Shown: positions 9,287 through 18,026 of the stretch, piece after piece
Numbering within the stretch: position 1 is the first letter of the stretch
How the letters are laid out: the number at the start of each line of letters is the position of its first letter
Assembly: GCF_014069875.1 (NCBI RefSeq)
Contig: NZ_CP059676.1
Location: 558,001 to 622,000 of the forward strand
Direction: 5' to 3'
Length of the DNA: 64,000 nucleotides
Origin: Flaviflexus equikiangi
Lineage (GTDB): Bacteria > Actinomycetota > Actinomycetes > Actinomycetales > Actinomycetaceae
Position numbers and translations under genes: made by a program
Notes under the pieces: model-generated
Databases searched by the model: none
What the model was told of the DNA's origin: nothing
What the model saw: only the letters and a program-made list of their open reading frames with translations

Positions 9287-10122
9287 AGGCCCAACGCTTC
9301 CCGGCATACGTCACGGCAGGGGGCTGATGCTGCCGCGATATACGTCGGACCGTCCCACAGCGGGTGTGCCTCACCATCATCCCCATAGGCCTCATAGAGC
9401 GCGCCGGCGCGCTCAAGAATGTGTATCCCGGCAGCGACGTCCCACGAATGCGTTCCTGTCGAGAATGATGCGAGGGCCCGCCCGTCGGCGACGAAGCACA
9501 GATCGAGAGCGGTCGACCCGGTGCGGCGCATGGACCGGAACTGCGATGCGGCGACGCGCCACCCGCCCAGCGGATCATCCCACCCCTGGGAGGCCCGCAC
9601 GGACGGATACTCGCTCGTGCACAGGCCATGGCGGGGCTCGGCCGCGCTATCGACGCGCAGCGTGCGCGTCTCACAGCCGGGCTCATCGAGGTAGGAGCCA
9701 TCCTCATCGGCCGACCAGGTTCTGCCGGTCAGCGGCTGATGGATGGCGGAGGCGTAGAGCTCGCCGCGGTAGACGGAGGCGATCGAGATGCACCAATGGT
9801 CCCAGCCTGCCGCAAAGTTCGATGTGCCATCGATGGGGTCCACGATCCACTGCAGCTCATGACCATCCGTGCCTGCCGGGCGGCCCTCAGCAGTCGACCA
9901 GCCCGTCTCCTCTCCCAGAACGATCGATTCCGGGTAGGCGGCGAAGACAGCGTCCCGGATAGCCTTTTCCGTCGCCTGGTCGTGAACTGTCACGACATCG
10001 TGAAAGCTCGACTTGGTCGTTGTGGCCCCGCCATGACGGCTGGCCAGGAGGAGATCGGGCCCGAGCTGGGCCACGAGGTCGAGGAGGAATAGTCGAATAT
10101 CGTGAGAACGCGGTGCAGACAC
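9283..10122 (-). CDS. Inositol monophosphatase family phosphatase
   Basis: A Mg-dependent phosphatase of the IMPase/FIG superfamily, about 279 aa. It has the L-G-E-E metal ligands, the W-I-V-D-P-I-D-G-T-S-N-F signature (aspartate ligands), G-S-T-A-L-D-L-C and the late S-W-D-V-A-A-G metal motif. Actinobacterial members include histidinol-phosphatase HisN and inositol monophosphatases, and the sequence alone does not choose between them. The start is uncertain: TTG at 10158 and GTG at 10146, 10125 and 10122 are all in frame, and I prefer 10122/10125 on family length. The stop overlaps the TIGR03089 gene by 4 nt. Confidence 0.8.
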   Translation of the reverse strand: MSAPRSHDIRLFLLDLVAQLGPDLLLASRHGGATTTKSSFHDVVTVHDQATEKAIRDAVFAAYPESIVLGEETGWSTAEGRPAGTDGHELQWIVDPIDGTSNFAAGWDHWCISIASVYRGELYASAIHQPLTGRTWSADEDGSYLDEPGCETRTLRVDSAAEPRHGLCTSEYPSVRASQGWDDPLGGWRVAASQFRSMRRTGSTALDLCFVADGRALASFSTGTHSWDVAAGIHILERAGALYEAYGDDGEAHPLWDGPTYIAAASAPCRDVCREALGL

Positions 10123-10253
10123 CACTCCATGCTGACACGCCGACACGCAACACGCCAACCAGGATTGTGAGGTGGATCTAACGCACTTCTGCGGTTTGTG
10201 GTGTGTCTTCCTCGCTTTTTTCTTCCCGGAGGCGATAATTTGTCCTTTTCACC

Positions 10254-10283
10254 TTGACTCGCCCCGTCTTACATGGTTGTAAT
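10254..10283 (+). promoter_or_regulatory. Probable whiB promoter
   Basis: TTGACT (10254-10259) and TGTAAT (10278-10283) are each one base from the vegetative -35 and -10 consensus, with an 18-bp spacer. Transcription would begin near 10290, leaving a 30-nt leader before the whiB ATG at 10320. Because the promoter begins exactly where the longest in-frame ORF would start, the longer protein is unlikely. Confidence 0.65.
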
Positions 10284-10319
10284 TTAACCAGTGACCGAAA
10301 GAGAAGGGGGTTCGATCGG

Positions 10320-10685
10320 ATGTGGAATCTGACCGGCAACGAGGCGTCCGCCGGGCGTCTTGATAACCGGGGGGCGACTGTGACGTCCCTCCCCACGAGC
10401 ACCTCGACACTGTTCCATAGCCTGTGGGGCCTCGGCTACGACGATGGTGAACTCGGCTGGTTGGATCGTGCACTGTGCGCCGAAACCGATCCTGACATCT
10501 TCTTTCCCGAAAAGGGAGGCTCCACGGCTCCTGCGACGAGTGTGTGTCAGAACTGCGACGTTCGGGGAGAGTGTCTTGAGTATGCTCTCGCCAACGATAT
10601 CCGCCACGGCATCTGGGGCGGCATGTCCGACAACGATCGCAGGCGGGCGTCGCGCCAGCGCAGGCGGGCCGCGGGAGAGCGTTAA
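10320..10685 (+). CDS. whiB: WhiB-family iron-sulfur transcription regulator
   Basis: A 121-aa Wbl protein, probably of the WhiB2/WhmD group by size and neighbourhood. The four [4Fe-4S] cysteines are C53, C76, C79 and C85 (C-x22-C-x2-C-x5-C), followed by the G-I-W-G-G turn at 97-101 and an arginine-rich C-terminus for DNA contact. These proteins bind the housekeeping sigma factor region 4 and regulate division or cell-wall genes. The ATG at 10320 has AGAAGGGGG 9 nt upstream. The large glycosyltransferase gene starts 6 nt after its TAA, so they probably form one operon. Confidence 0.93.
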   Translation: MWNLTGNEASAGRLDNRGATVTSLPTSTSTLFHSLWGLGYDDGELGWLDRALCAETDPDIFFPEKGGSTAPATSVCQNCDVRGECLEYALANDIRHGIWGGMSDNDRRRASRQRRRAAGER

Positions 10686-10691
10686 ATATCG

Positions 10692-13595
10692 GTGAGAACT
10701 AAGCATCTGGCCGACGGCATTCATGCGATTGTCGTCGGCCGTTCCACGTCCAAGCATCTGCCCGTCACCCTCGCGGCAGTGGCCTCAGGTACCCGTCTTC
10801 CGGGAACCCTGACGCTCGTCCTCCTCGATGATGGCGAGATTGACACGACCGCGCTGGTACACGCCGGCATCGCCGTGTCGACGGTGCGATGTGAGGCGGG
10901 GACGACGGGAGAGGCCTTCCATGCGGGTCTCGGCGAGGGGGAGTGGACGTGGCTCCTCCACGACGATTCGGCCCCGGAGGCGGACTGCCTCGAATCCCTC
11001 CACCGTTCCTGCGAAGCATCCCTTGCGATCGCCGCGGCAGGCCCGAAACAGGTCGGATGGGACGATCCTCGAACGCTGCTCGAAGTTGGTATCCGTGCCA
11101 CTCGGTCAGGGCGCCGAGTTCCCGAGCTCGACCCGGACGAGAAGGATCAGGGACAGTTCGATTCCCGCGAGGACGTGCTCGGCGTGGGTACCGCAGGCAT
11201 GCTGCTCCGCACCTCAGCCCTGATCGAGGCTGGAGGTTTCGATCCGGCACTCGGCCCCTTCGGCGATGGTCTTGAACTGTCGCGCAGGCTCCGGGCGCAG
11301 GGGCGCAGGGTTGTCGTCGTCCCCGCCGCGATCGTGCGCCATGCTCGATCATCCTTCGCGCAGACACCGGAGTCTTTCGGCCGGCGCCGGCGCTCCCAGA
11401 TGTATACAGCCCTGCAGAGGGCACCGTTCCTGGTCGCCCCTTTCCTGTTCCTCCTGTACGTCGCGCTGTCACCGGCGCGTGCCCTTGCCCGTCTTGCCAT
11501 CAAGGACACGACACGGGCGAGAGGCGAACTGTGGGCGGGGATGAGCCTCCTCGGGCAGGCAGCTGCCATCCTCCGTGCCAGGCGGCGGCTGCGAGCGGCC
11601 ACAGTGACGCGCTCCTATCGCGGCCTCGAGGCAACCCACCGCGATGTGACGGAGAGCCGCTCCGATATTCGAAAGGCCCGGCGGGAAGCAGAGAGGCTTC
11701 GCAGGCTCCCGCCTGCCGATGAGCGGAGGGAGGCGGCCGAGCGGCGGGCACGGACCCGGGCCAGCGCCTGGCTCCTCGCCATCATCACACTGGCCGCTGG
11801 AATCATCGCCGTCCTGCCGAGCATGTCCGCCTTCGGCCTGACGGGAGGCGGCCTGCTGCCAGACGATTCGAGTGCGGGCGATCTCGTGGCGGCCGCGACC
11901 TCGAGTTGGGTGCCTGCTGGAGATGGTCATCCGGGCTATCTCGAGCCGCTCTGGATTCTCGCCATTCCAGGGGTCTATGTCGCCGAGCTGTTCGGCGGCT
12001 CGTTGACCGAGGTCGTTTTCGTCTTCTTCCTCCTCTCACCCATGCTCTCCGGGCTGGCGGCGTTCCGGGCCTCCGGCCTCGTCACGAACTCCCCAGCGGT
12101 CCGCTTCATGGTCGGAGCCCTCTGGGCCTCCGCCGCACCCCTCCTCTCCTCCCTGTCAGCCGGTGAGGCTGGTGCCGTCCTCTTCCACATCGCACTCCCT
12201 CTCCTCCTTTCCAGCCTGACCCGTGCAGCGACCCGCCGCGGGTCCTCCCACCTGGGGGCCAGCGCCTGGTGGGCACTCGTTGTCGGCGCCTCCTATCCCG
12301 CATCCCTTCTCCTCATCGCCTGCGCCGCGATCGTGCTCGCTCTCGTTCAGCGCCGCGTCGGATGGCTGTGGGTGCCGATCCCGGGGATGTCACTCGCGGC
12401 ACCAGCCCTCTGGTGGCTGGCCAAGTCCCTCCCCGAGTCATTCGCGTGGCTTCCCGGCGCAACCTTCTCCTGGGATCAGGGGCAGCGGTGGGAGATCGTC
12501 GCGGGATGGCCGATGGGGATCGAGATCGCGGCTCCCATCGTCCTGGCAGCCTCCGTTCTCGTCGTTCTCGCGGCAGCGATCGCGTTGGCGAGACCGCGCC
12601 GCCGCGGCGCTGTCATGCTCGGCTGGGGCATGGTCGGGATCGGCGGAGCACTCGTTGCGATCGCGCTCGCGACGACGGTCGGCATCGACCATCGGACGTT
12701 CACGACGGCTGTGGGTTGGCCGGGGCCGGGCCTCAGCCTGATCGTCGGCGGGCTCGTGCTCGCCGCCGCGGGCGGAGCCCACGGCCTGCGAGCAGATCTG
12801 TCCTCCTCGACGCTCTCGGTCCGTCACGTCGTGGCAGGGGTCTGCGCTGTCGGCCTCGTCGCGGCACCACTGGTCTCGACCGCGGTGTGGCTGACGTCGA
12901 TCTATACGGACTCGCCCCGTCATGTCGTATCGGAGGCCCCCGGCACCCGCATTCCGGCCCTGGCCGCGAAGAACGCGGCCGATCCTGAACGGGGACGGAC
13001 GCTCGTCCTGACACCGGGCGACGATGGATACCTGGTCGAACTGTGGCGCGGGAACGGCCCCCAGCTCACGCATCAAGGCCACTTCGCCGCGACGGGAGAG
13101 GCTCTCGCGCAGAGCGTTGCCCGCCTCGGAGAGGACGATTTCGCCGAGATCCTTGCCGAACATGCGATCACGGTGATCCTCGTGCCGGGGGAGGACTCGG
13201 CGGCGAATGGTCTCGCGACCATGCTCGATTCGACCGATTCGATCACCCGTGTCACCACGTCCGAGATCGGCACGTTCTGGCGTGTCGACGTACCCTCCGG
13301 GCGCGTCATGCTCGATGGCGTCGTCCTCCCGTCCGGCGTTGTCGATGCCACCGTCGACGCCGACGAGGGCGTCCTCTATCTCTCGGAGCGCTTCGATCCG
13401 CAATGGGTCGCTACTCAGGATGGCCGTGAACTCGATCCTGTCGAGGACTCTTGGCGCGCCGCCTGGGAGGTTCCCCAGGCGGGTACCGTCCACATCTCCC
13501 ACGAGGGAGGGTTCGGACAGTGGTGGGTGAGTCTCGGCAGGCTCCTCATCATCGCCGGCAACATCACCGTGAGTCTGCCATGGAGGGCCCGATGA
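10692..13595 (+). CDS. Large membrane-anchored family 2 glycosyltransferase
   Basis: A 967-aa protein in three parts. Residues 1-230 are a GT2 (GT-A) domain with an L-L-H-D-D-S metal motif near 88, G-V-G-T-A-G-M-L near 157, and G-G-F-D-P then E-L-S-R-R-L in the acceptor region. Residues 280-350 are a highly charged R/E-rich helix. About a dozen hydrophobic segments run from 355 to 750, then a roughly 200-residue extracytoplasmic region ends in a last membrane helix. Neighbours match the conserved actinobacterial set whiB / glycosyltransferase / DUF5719 / DUF3499. A cell-wall glycan role is likely, but the product is unknown. The ATG of the next gene overlaps its stop. Confidence 0.85.
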   Translation: MRTKHLADGIHAIVVGRSTSKHLPVTLAAVASGTRLPGTLTLVLLDDGEIDTTALVHAGIAVSTVRCEAGTTGEAFHAGLGEGEWTWLLHDDSAPEADCLESLHRSCEASLAIAAAGPKQVGWDDPRTLLEVGIRATRSGRRVPELDPDEKDQGQFDSREDVLGVGTAGMLLRTSALIEAGGFDPALGPFGDGLELSRRLRAQGRRVVVVPAAIVRHARSSFAQTPESFGRRRRSQMYTALQRAPFLVAPFLFLLYVALSPARALARLAIKDTTRARGELWAGMSLLGQAAAILRARRRLRAATVTRSYRGLEATHRDVTESRSDIRKARREAERLRRLPPADERREAAERRARTRASAWLLAIITLAAGIIAVLPSMSAFGLTGGGLLPDDSSAGDLVAAATSSWVPAGDGHPGYLEPLWILAIPGVYVAELFGGSLTEVVFVFFLLSPMLSGLAAFRASGLVTNSPAVRFMVGALWASAAPLLSSLSAGEAGAVLFHIALPLLLSSLTRAATRRGSSHLGASAWWALVVGASYPASLLLIACAAIVLALVQRRVGWLWVPIPGMSLAAPALWWLAKSLPESFAWLPGATFSWDQGQRWEIVAGWPMGIEIAAPIVLAASVLVVLAAAIALARPRRRGAVMLGWGMVGIGGALVAIALATTVGIDHRTFTTAVGWPGPGLSLIVGGLVLAAAGGAHGLRADLSSSTLSVRHVVAGVCAVGLVAAPLVSTAVWLTSIYTDSPRHVVSEAPGTRIPALAAKNAADPERGRTLVLTPGDDGYLVELWRGNGPQLTHQGHFAATGEALAQSVARLGEDDFAEILAEHAITVILVPGEDSAANGLATMLDSTDSITRVTTSEIGTFWRVDVPSGRVMLDGVVLPSGVVDATVDADEGVLYLSERFDPQWVATQDGRELDPVEDSWRAAWEVPQAGTVHISHEGGFGQWWVSLGRLLIIAGNITVSLPWRAR

Positions 13596-14968
13596 GAATT
13601 CTCCGCATCATGTCCGGTCTCTCTGCCATCGCACTGGGCGGGGGCGGGCTTGCTATCGCCCTGCTCGGCCCGGGGGCCGAGGTGACAGCGTCCCCCGCGA
13701 TTCGGGCCGCCGGGACTGCACGGGAGATCTCACTCGCGTGCCCGCCGGATTTCGAGGAGACCATGGGGGAGACGGTCGGCCTCGACGGGGAGGAGAGCGA
13801 TCCGCGCCTGCGCACCCGCGCGATCGTCGTCGGCGGCGGCGATGCCGCCCTCGATGATCGGGCCCTCCCTGCCGGCGAGTCGCGCACGTTTTTCGAGGCC
13901 GGGGCGTTTCCCGGCGAGTTGACGGTCGAGCCCCTCGACACGCCAGTTCTTGCCGCGGCCTCAACCCAACGGTTCCAGGACAGCGGGGAACTGGCAGGCC
14001 TCGCACTCACCCCCTGCATCCCGCCCGTGAACGTTCAATATCTGGTGGGCGGATCGACATCCGCATCGTCCTCAGCCCAGCTCGTCCTGACAAACGTCAC
14101 CGGCAGCCCCGCGACCGTCACGGTCACTGTGCACACGTCGACCGGCACGGCCGACACATCTGTCCTGTCGACTGTGGCCGTGGATGCTCACTCCTCTCAC
14201 AGCATGATTCTCGAGGCCGGAGTGCGCGATGATCGGATCGCGGTCGAGATAGCGTCGACTGGTGGGCAGATCGCCTCGCACCTCTTCGTCCACGAGATCG
14301 ACGGCATCTCCGGGGCCGGCATCGAGTCCGTCACGCCGGGCGCCGAACCGGCGACCACGACTATCGTGCCCGGCGCAGACCTGTCGGGCGAGAACGGTTC
14401 CGTGGAGCTGCGGGTCGCGAATCCGGGCAGCGAACGAGCCACTGTCTCCATCTCCGCCATCACGGCAGAGGGGATCGAGGATGTTCCCGGTGCCCAGGAC
14501 GTCGTTCTCGCGCCGGGAACGGTCCTCGACTTGTCGATGGACGGGCTGGCAGGAGCATGGTCAGCACTTCGCGTCGAAGCAGACGTGCCCGTTCTCGCCG
14601 GTGCCCGCATCACATCCGAGGGGGACTACGGGTGGCTTGCCTCCAGCAGCGCCTCGACGCGTTCAGCCGTCTCGGTCCCCGAAAGCGTCTCCCACCTCAC
14701 CCTCTACAGCGATGAGCCGACGACCGCGCTCGTCACCTCTCTCGACCGCGAGGGCAACGTGCTGGAATCGGAGACGGTAACGGTGAGCCCCATCGCCGCC
14801 ATCACCAGCCCAGACGACACGAGCTTCATCACGATCGAATCCGAGACCCCCATCCATGCCGGCATTCTGGCCCTCAAAGATCTCGACACCATGATCGGCA
14901 TTGCCGGCCTCAGCACGACCGTGCCACCGGCGGCCTCCAACGATCTCGTCCTGCGCGTCATCGACTGA
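13592..14968 (+). CDS. DUF5719-type secreted or anchored protein
   Basis: A 458-aa protein with an N-terminal hydrophobic signal/anchor (about residues 7-30, after M-R-I-L-R). The rest is Ser/Thr/Val/Ala-rich, beta-type sequence with repeated A-T-V-T-V / A-T-V-S-I strands, consistent with two or more extracellular beta domains. No catalytic motif is seen. It is translationally coupled (ATGA) to the large glycosyltransferase, so the two probably act together at the cell surface. The name rests on position and general character rather than on a diagnostic motif. Confidence 0.65.
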   Translation: MRILRIMSGLSAIALGGGGLAIALLGPGAEVTASPAIRAAGTAREISLACPPDFEETMGETVGLDGEESDPRLRTRAIVVGGGDAALDDRALPAGESRTFFEAGAFPGELTVEPLDTPVLAAASTQRFQDSGELAGLALTPCIPPVNVQYLVGGSTSASSSAQLVLTNVTGSPATVTVTVHTSTGTADTSVLSTVAVDAHSSHSMILEAGVRDDRIAVEIASTGGQIASHLFVHEIDGISGAGIESVTPGAEPATTTIVPGADLSGENGSVELRVANPGSERATVSISAITAEGIEDVPGAQDVVLAPGTVLDLSMDGLAGAWSALRVEADVPVLAGARITSEGDYGWLASSSASTRSAVSVPESVSHLTLYSDEPTTALVTSLDREGNVLESETVTVSPIAAITSPDDTSFITIESETPIHAGILALKDLDTMIGIAGLSTTVPPAASNDLVLRVID

Positions 14969-15035
14969 CACGGACGATCGAGCTCAGGCCGGCGCGAGAT
15001 CGAGTGCTGAGCCGACGTGCGATTGAGTGATAAGG

Positions 15036-15485
15036 CTACGAATGGTTGTGGTAGTCGATATCCTCCGGGAAACGGCCGAGGAATGAGGCGAGCTGCTGGG
15101 TGACGACCATGTGGACGAGGACAGACAGCGTCCCCGGGGTCGGTGCCATCTGCTCCATGGGGCGACGATAGAAGACAATCCTGCCCTCGACTCCCGTGCC
15201 CGGCTCCATCGGGAAGAAACGGGCTTGCGGGATGCCATCCTCCCACGGTGTCGGATCCGATTCCGGCACATCGAGCACCGCATAGTCGAGCCGGTCGACA
15301 ACATCACCCAAATGTTTGCGATAGGTCGCGACCTCCATGGACACCATGTCGTCGAAGCGTTCGGCACGGGTCCGCCAGGCGGGCACGGTGGGAGGCATGA
15401 TCGGCCCCCGCAGGCCGCGGCCGTGCCGGTCCCTGCGCAGCATCGGCGAAGGGGACGGAAAAGAGTCTTGGGGTAATGGGCTCAC
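15036..15485 (-). CDS. Metallopeptidase-family (zincin-like) protein lacking HExxH
   Basis: A 149-aa protein resembling the small actinobacterial zincin-like family (Rv3259-like): R-G-P-I-M-P-P-T-V-P-A-W-R near residue 27, A-E-R-F-D-D-M-V, then R-I-V-F-Y-R-R-P-M-E. At the place of the HExxH zinc helix it has V-L-V-H-M-V-V-T-Q-Q-L, so the second catalytic position is not Glu and the second His is absent. It is unlikely to be a working protease of the canonical type. The start is uncertain: the GTG at 15485 is used, but the ATG at 15443 or the ATG before P-P-T-V-P also fit. It is divergent from the DUF3499 gene. Confidence 0.7.
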   Translation of the reverse strand: MSPLPQDSFPSPSPMLRRDRHGRGLRGPIMPPTVPAWRTRAERFDDMVSMEVATYRKHLGDVVDRLDYAVLDVPESDPTPWEDGIPQARFFPMEPGTGVEGRIVFYRRPMEQMAPTPGTLSVLVHMVVTQQLASFLGRFPEDIDYHNHS

Positions 15486-15521
15486 TCGACCAGCCTACCG
15501 TGCGTGCTACGGTTAGTAGCT

Positions 15522-15902
15522 GTGGTAAGGCAATGCTCGAGGACTCGATGCGCGGGGCGTGCAGTCGTGACGATGACATACAACTATGGTGAGGCGACCG
15601 CTGTCGTCGGGCCACTATCACCCGTCGCCCAGAAGGGCGCCCTCGACCTGTGCGAGGATCACGCCCAATCCGTGACAGTCCCGAGAGGATGGTCGATGGT
15701 GCGTCTCGTCACCGAGTTCGAACCCGCCCCGCCCTCGGACAACGACCTCATGGCGCTCGCGAACGCCATCAAAGAGGCCAGCCAGCGTCGCGCCCCAGAA
15801 CCCAAGCCGGCACGCCGCGAAGTGCGTCGCACCTCTGACGTGCCGGGCCAGATCGGGCCCACCCTGCGGGCCGTACCCAACCCGGGAGAACACCATGACT
15901 GA
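15522..15902 (+). CDS. DUF3499 family protein
   Basis: A small protein of about 126 aa beginning V-V-R-Q-C-S-R-T-R-C, with a later L-C-E-D-H that together suggest a zinc-binding Cys/Cys/Cys/His site. T-Y-N-Y-G-E-A-T-A-V-V-G-P-L and the P-R-G-W-S-M-V-R-L segment match the actinobacterial DUF3499 family. I chose the GTG at 15522 because the family starts just before the C-S-R-T-x-C motif; the GTG at 15504 is an alternative. The last 40 residues are charged and low-complexity. Its stop lies 7 nt inside the Trm112-like gene, so the two are coupled. The function is unknown. Confidence 0.78.
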   Translation: MVRQCSRTRCAGRAVVTMTYNYGEATAVVGPLSPVAQKGALDLCEDHAQSVTVPRGWSMVRLVTEFEPAPPSDNDLMALANAIKEASQRRAPEPKPARREVRRTSDVPGQIGPTLRAVPNPGEHHD

Positions 15903-16062
15903 CTGGATCGAGAATGCTTTGCGATGCCCGAAGACGGGCACGGAGCTGACACGGGAGGGCGAGTTCTATGTCTCGGCATCGAGCCCCGCCTGGCGTTACC
16001 GCATCGACAACGGCGTGCCGATCCTCCTCCCCACCGAGGCCGAACAGGTCAACCCCAGCTAG
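15895..16062 (+). CDS. Trm112-like small protein
   Basis: A 55-aa protein starting M-T-D-W-I-E-N-A-L-R-C-P. It contains Y-R-I-D-N-G-V-P-I-L-L-P near the C-terminus, the typical end of bacterial Trm112/YcaR-like proteins (yeast Trm112 is a methyltransferase partner). Only one cysteine remains (C11) where many homologues have a zinc-ribbon C-x2-C, so zinc binding is doubtful. It overlaps the DUF3499 gene at its 5' end. At its 3' end the shared CTAG (16059-16062) gives stop codons to both this gene and the convergent RDD gene. Confidence 0.8.
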   Translation: MTDWIENALRCPKTGTELTREGEFYVSASSPAWRYRIDNGVPILLPTEAEQVNPS

Positions 16063-16922
16063 TCCTGCCCCATCCCATACGGGAGGGCAGAGAGCTTCCC
16101 CTCCGTCCTCGCATGGTCGGTCATGCGTGCTCTCTCCCGCTGGAAGTCGAGGCGTTCACGCAGCGCCAGCACCGTCGTCATGAAAGCGTCCGGGTCGGTC
16201 CCGAGGGGCGGGGGCGGTGCCACACATGCTTCGATCGCGGACGCGAGATCGCGGGCCCTCCCCGTCCGAGCCTCCGCCGTCATCGTCCCCCGTGCCCGCA
16301 CATAATCCCGTGCGGCAATGGCAAGCGGGCCCGGCAGCGGCCGCACGGTTGCGACGCGAGCCCATTCCGCAAGAGCAGGATCGATCGTGAACGGCTGGGA
16401 TCGTCGAGAGGCTCTCGACCATCGCACCACGATCGTGCCGGCGAGTAGATCGCCCGTCCGTTGGCCGCGCCGCGTCACCGCAATGGTCACCGCACCGAGC
16501 GCTCCGAGTGTGAACAGACCATCGAAGAGCCCTGCGACCGACCGTGTCGCTGCGTGCCTCATCGCGATCGTGCCGCCGTCCTCCCGAACCGTGCGGGTGC
16601 CCGTCGCGAGACGGCCGGGAGACGAACCCCGTGTCACGTACTGCACGAGGAAGGGCAGGCCGACCGCCCACAGGAGGAGCAGCGTCGTCACCCACGTCAT
16701 CTCCTGGGCGGCGTTCGAGGGCTGCCATGTGCGTTCGACGACGTACCAGGCGGCCGAACCGAGGAGAACATAGATCGTCCAGTCGATTGCGGCGCTCAAG
16801 ACTCGCGAACCGAACGACACGGTGGGCAGGACGAGGCCGACCCCCTCGCCGGTGACGATGTCGGACCGGACCGTGTCGACCGCCGCCCCTGCCGCCCTGT
16901 AGCGGCCCCCAGTATCCGTCAT
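16059..16922 (-). CDS. RDD family membrane protein
   Basis: A 287-aa protein with the RDD core: F-G-S-R-V-L-S-A-A-I-D-W in the first helix (Arg then Asp), a second and third membrane segment, and R-G-S-S-P-G-R-L-A-T-G after the second. A cytoplasmic C-terminal half of about 110 residues is rich in Arg and Ala. The ATG at 16922 is used because the upstream extension lacks the family start. RDD proteins are uncharacterised membrane proteins, often found with stage-II-sporulation-M and MoxR/DUF58 genes as here. The SpoIIM gene is divergent, 53 bp away. Confidence 0.85.
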   Translation of the reverse strand: MTDTGGRYRAAGAAVDTVRSDIVTGEGVGLVLPTVSFGSRVLSAAIDWTIYVLLGSAAWYVVERTWQPSNAAQEMTWVTTLLLLWAVGLPFLVQYVTRGSSPGRLATGTRTVREDGGTIAMRHAATRSVAGLFDGLFTLGALGAVTIAVTRRGQRTGDLLAGTIVVRWSRASRRSQPFTIDPALAEWARVATVRPLPGPLAIAARDYVRARGTMTAEARTGRARDLASAIEACVAPPPPLGTDPDAFMTTVLALRERLDFQRERARMTDHARTEGKLSALPYGMGQD

Positions 16923-16975
16923 GACTCCACAGTAGCGAGTCGACCGCATGTGCGGGACCGTGGAAGACTGGTGGC

Positions 16976-17962
16976 ATGGATGCTCACGCCTTCGCCCTCG
17001 CACACCAGCCGGAATGGGACCGGTTGAGAGAGCTTGCAAGGAAGCGCTCCCTGAGCGGGAACGAGGTCGATGAGTTCATCCGTCTCTACCAGCGCACCGC
17101 CACGCATCTCGCAGCGATCCGCACGGCCAGCCCCGACCCGCACGTCATCCTGCGGCTATCACAGCTCCTGTCCCTGTCGAGGGCAAGGCTGAGCGGCGAG
17201 CGGCGCATCACCCGACACACCGTGACGACGTTCTTCCGTGTGACCCTGCCCCTCGCGTTCTATCGAGTGCGCTGGTGGACCGCCGGAGCGGCGGCCTTCT
17301 TCCTCCTCATCGCCGTTGCCACCGCAGTGAACATTGCGCTCAACCCACCGGTGCTGGCCTCTCTCGGAACAGAGGACCAGCTTCGCGAATATGCGGGGGA
17401 GGCCTTCGCGGCCTACTATTCCGAATATCCATCGGCAGATTTCGCGGGCCAGGTCTGGTCAAATAATGCTCGGATCGCAGTCCAGTCCATCGCTGGCGGC
17501 ATCACCGGCATCATCCCCGCTATCGTGCTCTACCAGAATGCGGTGGCCGTGGGCAGCTCCGCGGCGATCATGCACAGCCAGGACGGGCTCGATGTCTTCT
17601 TCAGGCTGATCCTTCCGCACGGGCAACTCGAACTCACCGCGATCTTCATTGCGGTCGGCGCCGGACTGTCTCTCTTCTGGGCACTGATCGCACCGGGACG
17701 GAGAACACGCTCCCAGGTGCTCGCACAGGAGGGACGGATAACAGTCCTTATCGCCGGCGGTCTCGTCCTCGTTCTCGCCGTGGCCGGCATCATCGAAGGA
17801 TTCGTCACCCCGTCCGCGCTGCCGTGGCCCCTCAAGATCCTCATCGGAACAGTCGCGGTGGCCTGCTATTGGACGTACACGATCAGGGGTGGGCGTGCCG
17901 CTCTCGGGATCTCCCCGGACCTGGCTGAGGACGAGGCAGGGTACATGCCACCTGCTGCCTGA
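16976..17962 (+). CDS. SpoIIM-like (stage II sporulation protein M) membrane protein
   Basis: A 328-aa integral membrane protein. A soluble, helical N-terminus (about 90 residues, with D-E-F-I-R-L-Y-Q-R-T-A-T-H-L) is followed by about five membrane helices, with N-x-x-I-A-V-Q-S-I-A-G-G-I-T-G and L-P-H-G-Q-L-E-L-T-A in the DUF95/SpoIIM core. In non-spore-formers this family is a companion of RDD and MoxR/DUF58 genes, with no proven function. The ATG at 16976 follows GGTGG. It is convergent with the DUF58 gene. Confidence 0.85.
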   Translation: MDAHAFALAHQPEWDRLRELARKRSLSGNEVDEFIRLYQRTATHLAAIRTASPDPHVILRLSQLLSLSRARLSGERRITRHTVTTFFRVTLPLAFYRVRWWTAGAAAFFLLIAVATAVNIALNPPVLASLGTEDQLREYAGEAFAAYYSEYPSADFAGQVWSNNARIAVQSIAGGITGIIPAIVLYQNAVAVGSSAAIMHSQDGLDVFFRLILPHGQLELTAIFIAVGAGLSLFWALIAPGRRTRSQVLAQEGRITVLIAGGLVLVLAVAGIIEGFVTPSALPWPLKILIGTVAVACYWTYTIRGGRAALGISPDLAEDEAGYMPPAA

Positions 17963-18026
17963 TACTGCGCATGCTCAGCGGAGTCTCCAGGAACGCAAAG
18001 ATCATGTCACTTTCAGCCGCGTGCGA

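Noticed and set aside
10254-10319. Longer whiB start
   Set aside because: The extra 22 codons coincide with a good -35/-10 pair, and the ATG at 10320 has a strong ribosome site.
12438-13502. 354-aa minus-strand frame
   Set aside because: Antisense to the large glycosyltransferase. Charged low-complexity translation.
14969-15035. Possible terminator between the DUF5719 gene and the convergent metallopeptidase-like gene
   Set aside because: The short GATCGAG repeats here are direct rather than inverted and do not form a stable stem.
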